Source of the DNA: Pseudomonadales bacterium
GTDB taxonomy: Bacteria > Pseudomonadota > Gammaproteobacteria > Pseudomonadales > UBA5518
Reading direction: 5' to 3'
Assembly: GCA_024234165.1 (NCBI GenBank)
Contig: JACKOP010000001.1
Location: 372,001-436,000 of the forward strand
DNA length: 64,000 bases
How positions within the stretch are numbered: the first letter of the stretch is position 1; each line of letters begins with the position of its first letter. Positions 51,613 through 58,127 of this stretch are shown one piece after another. The notes under the pieces are model-generated. The model searched no databases. It saw only the letters and a list, made by a program, of their open reading frames with translations, and was not told the DNA's origin. Position numbers and translations under genes: made by a program.

Positions 51613-51720
51613 ATGAATGCAGCGGTCTACTACCAGAACGGCGGCCCCGAGGTGCTTCGCCACGAGGACGTCCCGAACCCGGTGTGCGGTGCAACGGGGC
51701 GACTCCCATGCCTTACCTGA
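51613..51720 (+). pseudogene. N-terminal remnant of an MDR (zinc-type alcohol dehydrogenase/quinone reductase) gene
   Basis: An ATG at 51613 opens a 35-codon frame starting MNAAVYYQNGGPEVLRHEDV, which is the standard start of MDR-family dehydrogenases, but only about 24 residues (to 51681) fit that family. The frame then runs into unrelated sequence and stops at 51720, inside the beginning of the hydrolase gene. The rest of the MDR gene is absent. This looks like a deletion or recombination scar that joined the start of one gene to the start of the next. Confidence 0.75.
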
Positions 51721-52601
51721 AACGCAACGATGCCAGCGTGTTCTTCGACGATACCGGCGGGCGCGGCGAGGCAATCGTCACGCTGCACGACTTCATCGAG
51801 AACGGCAGCTACTGGGGACGCACCGGCGTCTCGGGCGCGCTGGCCAATGTCGGCTACCGTGTGATCGACATGGACATGCGCGGCCACGGGCGCAGCGTGC
51901 CGGAAGGCGCGAACCCGGGTTATTCGATCGAGTCGGTCGCCGCAGACATCGGCGCGCTAGCCGATCTGCTCGGCCTGCAGCGCTTCCATCTGCTCACCCA
52001 CGCCACCGGCGGCATGGCGGCGCTGCGCTACGCGATGGACCACAGCGAGCGGCTGCTGTCGATCACCTCCAGCGACACCTCCTCGGCCACGATCCCGCTC
52101 GACAAATACTGCGGGCCGGAATGGGACGAGCGGCTGGTGCCGATGGACGATCCCGACATCCTCTCGGTGGCCGAATACAACACCGGCATGCTGGCGGCGT
52201 TCCCGAACTTCGCCGAAATGTTCCGCCGCCTGCGGGAGGACCCGGCGAACCACCCGCTGGCGCCGTTCTACAACCGCTTCGACAGCAACTCGGACCCCGA
52301 ACGCTGCTGGCGCTGGGCACTGGAGATCCAGTCGTTGAACAACCCGGTGCTGTGCAGCACCTTCGCGCGCAGCTACTACGCGGACCACGATCCGCGCACC
52401 GCGGCCCTGCGACGCATCGGTTGTCCGAATCTGGTGATCGTCGGCGAGCACGACGTCTACATGGTGAAGCCCGCCGAACAGCTCGCACGCTGCATACCGC
52501 AGGCGGAGCTGGTCGTGATGGAAGGCCTGGGTCACATGACCGCGATCGAGGCACCGGAGCGCATCACCGAACTGGTGCTGCGCTTCCTGCACTCGACATA
52601 G
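51708..52601 (+). CDS. Alpha/beta-hydrolase-fold protein lacking the nucleophile serine
   Basis: A 297-residue alpha/beta-hydrolase fold. The oxyanion region is LHDFIENGSYWG, the MRGHGRS strand follows, and the late motifs GEHDVYM (acid) and GLGHMTAIEAPE (His) are intact. At the nucleophile elbow, however, the usual GHSxGG is LLTHATGGMAAL, with Ala 99 (codon GCC at 52002-52004) in the serine position. It may therefore be a non-hydrolytic member such as a lyase or cofactor-free oxygenase type, or an inactive relative. The ATG at 51708 gives the family N-terminus MPYLKRNDASVFFDD; the frame remains open upstream to 50793 without related sequence. The stop codon lies in the repeat array. Confidence 0.85.
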   Translation: MPYLKRNDASVFFDDTGGRGEAIVTLHDFIENGSYWGRTGVSGALANVGYRVIDMDMRGHGRSVPEGANPGYSIESVAADIGALADLLGLQRFHLLTHATGGMAALRYAMDHSERLLSITSSDTSSATIPLDKYCGPEWDERLVPMDDPDILSVAEYNTGMLAAFPNFAEMFRRLREDPANHPLAPFYNRFDSNSDPERCWRWALEIQSLNNPVLCSTFARSYYADHDPRTAALRRIGCPNLVIVGEHDVYMVKPAEQLARCIPQAELVVMEGLGHMTAIEAPERITELVLRFLHST

Positions 52602-52755
52602 GTCGGGTTTCAACCCGACAGGGAAACGCATCCGGCACACGCACCTGTCGGCATGAATGCCGACCTACGACCAAACCGTCGGCATGAATGCCGACCTACG
52701 ACCAAACCGCCGGCATGAATGCCGACCTATGACGTAGGTCGGGTTTCAACCCGAC
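52599..52755. repeat. Palindromic REP-like array between convergent genes
   Basis: Two copies of TAGGTCGGGTTTCAACCCGA-type palindrome (52599-52619 and 52735-52755) flank three copies of a 31-base unit containing the palindrome GTCGGCATGAATGCCGAC, at 52647, 52678 and 52709 (first base G then C in the third; the last is shortened). Units one and two are identical, including the spacer CTACGACCAAACC. The array fills the space between the hydrolase and thiolase genes, and its first bases form the hydrolase stop codon. Repeats of the GTAGGTCGGG...CCCGAC kind are common between genes in gammaproteobacteria. It could terminate both transcripts. Confidence 0.85.
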
Positions 52756-52771
52756 CGGTATCGCGCCCGCC

Positions 52772-53947
52772 TCAATCGTGCCCGAAGATCATCGCCCCGG
52801 TGGGCACGCCCACCCCGCTCGACACCAGCACATGCTCGGCACGCTTTGGCTGGTTGTATGAGGTGCCACGGATCAGGCGCACTCCTTCGGCGATATTGTT
52901 CACACCGTGGATGTACGCTTCCGAAAGCAGACCACCGTGCGTGTTGTTCGGCAAGCGTCCATCTATGCGCAGGTTTCCGTCGGCGATGAAATCCTTGGCT
53001 TCGCCGCGCGCGCAGAAACCGAACGACTCGAGCTGCATCGGAATCTCGGTGGTAAATGCGTCATACAGGCAGGCAGCATCGATGTCGTCCGGCCCCAGCC
53101 CGGACATCGCGAACACACGTCGAGCTGCGAGCTCCATTTCCGGCAGCGAGTCGAGTTCCTCGCGGTAGAAGCTGGTCATCTGCTCCTGTCCACGCGTGGA
53201 GGCCTGGGTGACACCGCGAATCACCGCCGGCTTCTGCCGCAGGTCGCGCGCACGCTCGACACTGGTGATCAACAGGGCGCAACCACCGTCGGTTTCCTGG
53301 CAGCAGTCGTAGATGCACAGGCGCTCCGTGATCCGCTTCGCCGCCATGTACTCTTCCAGCGTCAACGGGCGCCCATAGCCCGCAGCATTCGGGTTGTTCA
53401 GCGCGAAGCTGCGTTGTGCCATCGCGACTTCCGCCAGATGCTCCCGCTGCAGACCGTACTTGTGCATGTAGGTGTTTGCAATCATCGCGACCCAGGAAAC
53501 CGGCGTCAGCATTCCGTACGCCATGTACCACGACCAGTGGATCAGGTCGCTGCTGACGATGTTGCCCGAAACGCCCTGCCCCATGCGCTGACCCGAGCGG
53601 CCGTTCATCGCGCGCCAGACGACGACGTTCTTCGCTGCACCGGTGGCCACCGCCATCACCGCTTGCTGAATCAGACCGACCGCAGCGCCACCGCCGTAGT
53701 TGATCTTGGCCCAGGTCGTGAGATCACCCAGACCCACTGCCCGTGCGACCTCGATCTCGTCACTGGTTTCCATCGTGTACGTGATCAGACCGTCGACCTC
53801 GGCCGGATCAAGACCGGCGTCGTCGCAACAGTTGCGCACCGCCTCACAGGCCAGTGCGAGTTCCGATACACCCGAATTCTTCGTGAACTTGGTGGTGCCG
53901 ATGCCGGCAACCGCTGCCTGGTTCTTCATCGAAATCGCCATCGTCAC
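52772..53947 (-). CDS. Thiolase-like lipid-transfer protein (Ltp/SCP-x type), probable retro-aldolase subunit
   Basis: Thiolase-fold protein of 391 residues from a GTG. The place of the nucleophilic Cys of true thiolases reads NYGGGAAVG (84-91) without Cys, so thiolysis is unlikely. YDCCQETDGGCALLI, CLYDAFTTEIPMQLESFGF and NTHGGLLSEAYIHGVNNIAE match the Ltp group. Ltp2-type members with a DUF35 partner cleave the beta-hydroxyacyl-CoA side chain of steroids by retro-aldol reaction. The start overlaps the DUF35 gene by GTGA. Confidence 0.88.
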   Translation of the reverse strand: MTMAISMKNQAAVAGIGTTKFTKNSGVSELALACEAVRNCCDDAGLDPAEVDGLITYTMETSDEIEVARAVGLGDLTTWAKINYGGGAAVGLIQQAVMAVATGAAKNVVVWRAMNGRSGQRMGQGVSGNIVSSDLIHWSWYMAYGMLTPVSWVAMIANTYMHKYGLQREHLAEVAMAQRSFALNNPNAAGYGRPLTLEEYMAAKRITERLCIYDCCQETDGGCALLITSVERARDLRQKPAVIRGVTQASTRGQEQMTSFYREELDSLPEMELAARRVFAMSGLGPDDIDAACLYDAFTTEIPMQLESFGFCARGEAKDFIADGNLRIDGRLPNNTHGGLLSEAYIHGVNNIAEGVRLIRGTSYNQPKRAEHVLVSSGVGVPTGAMIFGHD

Positions 53948-54360
53948 ACACTCCCCTTCGCCGCCGGCCGGAACATCGGAATCCTGAATCCGTCCTCGTC
54001 CTCATGGATGTACGCCGTAACCGGCATCCCGAACTCGATTTCCTCGGGAGTGCAATCGGTCAGACACGACGTGATTCGTGTACCCTCGTCGAGATCAATC
54101 AGAACGATGTTCAACGGGTACTCGTAACCCGGGAACTGCGGATGATAGAGCGTCGTGTAGCTCGTCACGGTACCCTTGCCGCCAGCCGCAACGAAATCCC
54201 ACTCGAGCGAACGACACTCACTGCACATCGGTCGCGGGGGATGACGCAGCGTCTGGCATTTCTTGCAGCGCTGGATGGCAAGCACGCCGTTGGCGGCCTG
54301 CTCCCACCACCACCCATTGTCGTGCGCCATCGGGGGCTTGATCCGGCCGGGCTTGGGCAT
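53944..54360 (-). CDS. DUF35 OB-fold zinc-ribbon protein, partner of the thiolase
   Basis: A 138-residue acyl-CoA-associated protein. The zinc ribbon is Cys 32, 35, 46 and 49 in RCKKCQTLRHPPRPMCSEC. The OB-fold follows with GKGTVTSYTTLYHPQFPGY and PLNIVLIDLDEGTRI. GAGGAG stands eight bases before the ATG at 54360; the frame is open to 54435. DUF35 proteins form complexes with Ltp-type thiolases, and the GTGA overlap supports this here. Confidence 0.9.
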   Translation of the reverse strand: MPKPGRIKPPMAHDNGWWWEQAANGVLAIQRCKKCQTLRHPPRPMCSECRSLEWDFVAAGGKGTVTSYTTLYHPQFPGYEYPLNIVLIDLDEGTRITSCLTDCTPEEIEFGMPVTAYIHEDEDGFRIPMFRPAAKGSV

Positions 54361-54582
54361 CAGTTGACTCCTCATCGTATGGTTCGCTTGCCGACCCACG
54401 CATCTTAGCACCACAACTGCGACGACATGGGGCATATCGGCACCCGGTCCACGGGCAATGCACTTGCACCTGAACCAGCCGGGTTACCTGCACGTCACAT
54501 TTGCACGCTGCCGGGGCGTGGCGGTTATGATTGCTGCCAACTTCCCTGCGAAATACGCCATATCCACCGGAGGAAAACCGAC

Positions 54583-56052
54583 GTGTCGAAACCGTATTCA
54601 CTCTCGCAGCCGCTACGCCTCGACGCTGTACAGCAATGGGACATCGAAACCGAGGTGGCGGTGATCGGTTTCGGCATCGCCGGAGCCTGTGCGGCGATCG
54701 AAGCGCACGAAGCCGGCGCCCGGGTCACCGTGTTCGAACTGGCCGGCGCTTCGGGTGGCAGCGCGGCGCTTTCCGGCGGCGAGTTCTATCTCGGCGGCAA
54801 CGGCGGCACGCCGATCCAGAACGCGGCCGGGTTCGAGGACTCGACCGAAGATTTTTACAACTACCTGATGATGGCTGGCGGTCCGAACGCCGACGAAGCG
54901 CGGGTACGTTGCTACGCCGATGGGGCACGCGCGCACTTCGACTGGCTGGTTGCCCAGGGGATCCCGTTCAAGGGTACTTACTACCCCGAGAAGTGCCTCG
55001 AGCCGACGACCGACGACACGCTGGTGTGGTCCGGCAGTGAAAATGCCTGGCCTTTCTCGAGCCGCGCCAGACCTGCCCCGCGTGGCCACACCGCCCAGTT
55101 GGTCGGCATGGGTGCGGGCAGATTGATCATGCAAAAGCTGACCGACCGCGCGAACGCACTGGGCATCTCTGCCCACTTCAACGCCCGCGCCCTGGCGCTG
55201 GTCGCAGATGCCGACAACCGTGTCCACGGCCTGGTAATGCGTATCGACGGCAAGGAACAGACCGTGCGCGCCACCAAGGGTGTGATCCTGTGCACTGGGG
55301 GGTTCATCTGCAACGAGAACATGGTCAGGCATTATGCGCCTGAGGCCCAGCGCTGCCCGAACCCGACCACAGGCGGCAACGATCATGGTGCGGGCATCCT
55401 GATGGGTGCCTCGGTTGGCGGTGCGACGATACACATGGGCGAATTTTTCGCTACGCGCCCGATGTTTCCACCCCCGCAGTTGCTGGAAGGAGTCCTGATC
55501 AATTCGCTCGGGCAACGCTTCATCAATGAAGATGCCTATCACGGTCGGGTAACACACTACATGATGCGCCAGCCCGAGGACCGCTGCTGGTTGCTGGTCG
55601 ACAACAAGATATTCGCCCGTCCCTGGGTGTTTCAGGACATCGAGATCAGCGCCGCTGGCGAAAGTTGGGAGGAGGTCGAGGGCGAGCTTGGCCTGCCATC
55701 CGGCGAACTCGTGCACACGCTGGATAACTACAACCGCCATGCAGCCAGTGGCGAAGATCCGCTGTGGCACAAGACTCCACAATTCCTTCGCCCGCTCACC
55801 GAGCCGCCGTTTGCCGCACTCAATTTCAGCGGCGATGCGGTGAGGGGCACCTCGTTCACGCTGGGCGGCCTGTCGACGCTGCCCACCGGCGAGGTGCTCA
55901 CACCCGACAACCGGGTGATCGAAGGTCTCTATGCCGCGGGGCGCACCGCTTGTGGCATCCCACGCTGGGGCGAAGGCTACAGTTCCGGCATGTCACTCGG
56001 CGATTCGAGCTTCTTCGGTCGTCAGGCCGGGCGCCATGCCGCTACGCATTGA
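54583..56052 (+). CDS. FAD-dependent oxidoreductase, KstD/fumarate-reductase-like
   Basis: Flavoprotein of the FAD_binding_2 family, 489 residues. The GTG start has GGAGG nine bases upstream. The Rossmann motif is AVIGFGIAGACAA (26-38). The end GLYAAGRTACGIPRWGEGYSSGMSLGDSSFFGRQAG is broken down as NAD-free flavin contact plus the glycine-rich loop seen in 3-ketosteroid dehydrogenases. Related enzymes introduce a double bond next to a ring ketone; fumarate-reductase-like activity is the alternative. It is divergent from the DUF35/thiolase pair across 222 bases that should hold both promoters. Confidence 0.82.
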   Translation: MSKPYSLSQPLRLDAVQQWDIETEVAVIGFGIAGACAAIEAHEAGARVTVFELAGASGGSAALSGGEFYLGGNGGTPIQNAAGFEDSTEDFYNYLMMAGGPNADEARVRCYADGARAHFDWLVAQGIPFKGTYYPEKCLEPTTDDTLVWSGSENAWPFSSRARPAPRGHTAQLVGMGAGRLIMQKLTDRANALGISAHFNARALALVADADNRVHGLVMRIDGKEQTVRATKGVILCTGGFICNENMVRHYAPEAQRCPNPTTGGNDHGAGILMGASVGGATIHMGEFFATRPMFPPPQLLEGVLINSLGQRFINEDAYHGRVTHYMMRQPEDRCWLLVDNKIFARPWVFQDIEISAAGESWEEVEGELGLPSGELVHTLDNYNRHAASGEDPLWHKTPQFLRPLTEPPFAALNFSGDAVRGTSFTLGGLSTLPTGEVLTPDNRVIEGLYAAGRTACGIPRWGEGYSSGMSLGDSSFFGRQAGRHAATH

Positions 56053-56164
56053 GTACATCGTATAGCGCATGCATCCTCCCGTGGCGCGACACCCAGGTGG
56101 CGCCAATCCTCGAGGTGACAGGTGAACGGGAGAATCTGGTAACGCGGCACCGTAGTGCGGCTGC

Positions 56165-56237
56165 CTGCAGAGGCTGTCGCAAAACGATACGAAACGTGTG
56201 GCAGCGCCTTCACATCGTTTTGCGGCAGCCTCTGCAG
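56165..56237. repeat. Long near-perfect inverted repeat between convergent genes
   Basis: The left arm 56165-56188 and right arm 56214-56237 are 24 bases long and match at 23 positions, with a 25-base loop. The arms contain GAGGCTGTCGCAAAA, the same outer sequence as the element at 14586. The right arm ends one base before the PQQ-dehydrogenase stop triplet, and the left arm is about 110 bases after the FAD gene. A stem this strong would stop convergent transcripts, although no T-run follows. It is probably a mobile or amplified repeat used as terminator. Confidence 0.75.
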
Positions 56238-58115
56238 TCAGGGCGCGTAGACGAGCAGCGCATTGCCCGGACGAAGGATCGAACTGGCTCCCGAGGTGAC
56301 GTAGATCGCGCCCTTGCCGATCACGACCGGATAACCTGAAACCTGACCACCACGTGCCTTCAAGCCGCCCACCGCGGCAAACTCGCCGCCGGTGTCGATG
56401 TCGCGGATCAGCTTGCCGTCATCGCTCGCGTAGATGCGCAGATGCCCGTCCCAGGCACCGGCGAATACCGCACCGGGAACCGCACTGGGTGCCGCAACGA
56501 ATGCCGCAAGACACGGTTCACTGCCCCAGGCGCATTGCGGATCGGGACCGGCCACGCGCCACAGCACGGCGCCGGAGGCCGGATCGAGTGCCGCCAGACC
56601 ACCCGGTCGATGCGGCGGACGTACCTCGTCGTCCGATACCGGCACATACAGCGCGTTGCCGTCGAATGCCATGCCGTACATCACACCGCCGAGATCACCG
56701 CCGAGCCCGACCCGCGTGCGCCACAGTTCCTCACCGTCGCGGTCCGGATCCAGCCCGTAGACCCAACCCCATTTCTGCCCCACTGCCAGCACCTCGCGCC
56801 CGCCGGCCAGTTGCAGGATCGACACCGAGGTACCCATCGAAAACACGTTGCGGCAATCGGTTTCAACCTGCGCAGCGCACGCCGCCTCGCGCGCAGCGCC
56901 AGCGGCAGGCAGGAACTGTCGTTGCCAGCGCCGCTCGCCGGTCGCGAGATCGTAGGCGATCACCGAATAGGGTCCCTGCGGGTTCAGGAAGCCATATTCC
57001 TCGGCGGTACTCGCATACACCAGACCACGCCTGGGATCGATCGCAAGCGGCGTGTAGGTGGACGCTCCTGCCGGTCCGAACTGCTGCGGCCTCGCATCGG
57101 GTGCCGAACGCAACGCAGGCTCCTGCGCAATGTGGTACTGCTTCCACACGATCCGTCCGCTCGCCAGATCCAGCGCCGCCACACCACCACGCGAGGTGCA
57201 GCAGGCGTATTGCGGATCGTGCGTCAGTGGATCCTCGATGCCGGAAATCGGCACATACACGCGAGCGGCATGCACCGACGGAGCCGAGGTGATGCGCGAC
57301 AGCACGTGCTCCTCGACCCGTGTCGCCCACACCCGCTCACCGGTAGTTGCATCGAGTGCCGTCAGCGTGCTGGTGTCATCGCCGAACAGCGCCAGCACAC
57401 GCTGCGTTCCCTCCGGCGTCGCCAGCGCGGCAAGCGTGACGGCACGCACGATACGCCCGGTCACCGGATACGCCCAGCGCGTGCAACCGCTCGCCGCGTC
57501 CAGCGATACCACGTGGCTGCTCGATGAGAGGTACACCCGATTACCAGCCAGACTCACCGGACCAGAGGCACGCCCCGGATACGCGAAGCTCCACTTCAGA
57601 CGCAGTGTCGGCACACTGGCCGCGTCGATGCCGGCATCAGCCCGGTAGCGGATATTGCGCGGATCGGCCTGAATGCTCTTCCAGTCGGCCGGATCGAGCA
57701 CTACCTGATCCACCGGTGTGGTGCACGCGTTGGCCATCGGGTCGGCGGTTGCCTCGGCTTCACGTCCGGTCAGCAAGACGACCAGCGAGCGGATCTGCTC
57801 GTCGGTCAAGCCTTCGGCCATGAGGCGCATCGGACCTTCGCGCAACGCGTGCAGTACGTTCTCGGGCGGCGTGTAACGCAGCGAGGAACGCGGCGGTACG
57901 CGACCCTGCGGATGGTCGTGGCAACTGGCACAACGTTCGGCATAGAGCTGCCCAGCGGGCGAATCTCCGTCGCCATCCGCGATCACGTTGCCGTGCGCGT
58001 CGAGTTGCACCGCCGCGACCGGTTCGTGAACGAGTACGGACAGCAACACGACCGCGCGCAACCCCGCTCGCAGATTCTGCAGTGACGCCCTGGTCTGCAT
58101 GGCGGTTCCGCGCAT
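56238..58115 (-). CDS. Quinohaemoprotein (cytochrome c + PQQ-type beta-propeller) dehydrogenase
   Basis: Periplasmic alcohol dehydrogenase-like protein of 625 residues. A signal peptide is followed by a cytochrome c domain with CASCH at residues 62-66. The rest is a PQQ-type propeller with repeated blades, e.g. GPVSLAGNRVYLSSS, GRIVWKQYHIAQ, GERRWQRQFLPA and AVGQKWGWVYGLD. A cytochrome placed N-terminal to the propeller is the layout of polyvinyl-alcohol dehydrogenase and a few other secondary-alcohol enzymes. A CC pair (YACCTSRGG) could be the vicinal disulphide of PQQ enzymes. GAGGAAGG precedes the ATG, overlapping the TonB receptor 3 stop, so both are co-transcribed. Confidence 0.85.
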   Translation of the reverse strand: MRGTAMQTRASLQNLRAGLRAVVLLSVLVHEPVAAVQLDAHGNVIADGDGDSPAGQLYAERCASCHDHPQGRVPPRSSLRYTPPENVLHALREGPMRLMAEGLTDEQIRSLVVLLTGREAEATADPMANACTTPVDQVVLDPADWKSIQADPRNIRYRADAGIDAASVPTLRLKWSFAYPGRASGPVSLAGNRVYLSSSSHVVSLDAASGCTRWAYPVTGRIVRAVTLAALATPEGTQRVLALFGDDTSTLTALDATTGERVWATRVEEHVLSRITSAPSVHAARVYVPISGIEDPLTHDPQYACCTSRGGVAALDLASGRIVWKQYHIAQEPALRSAPDARPQQFGPAGASTYTPLAIDPRRGLVYASTAEEYGFLNPQGPYSVIAYDLATGERRWQRQFLPAAGAAREAACAAQVETDCRNVFSMGTSVSILQLAGGREVLAVGQKWGWVYGLDPDRDGEELWRTRVGLGGDLGGVMYGMAFDGNALYVPVSDDEVRPPHRPGGLAALDPASGAVLWRVAGPDPQCAWGSEPCLAAFVAAPSAVPGAVFAGAWDGHLRIYASDDGKLIRDIDTGGEFAAVGGLKARGGQVSGYPVVIGKGAIYVTSGASSILRPGNALLVYAP

Positions 58116-58127
58116 GGCCGGCCTTCC

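Noticed and set aside
50793..51707. Upstream extension of the hydrolase frame by 305 codons
   Set aside because: It runs through the preceding gene in another frame and is arginine-rich; the family start is at 51708.
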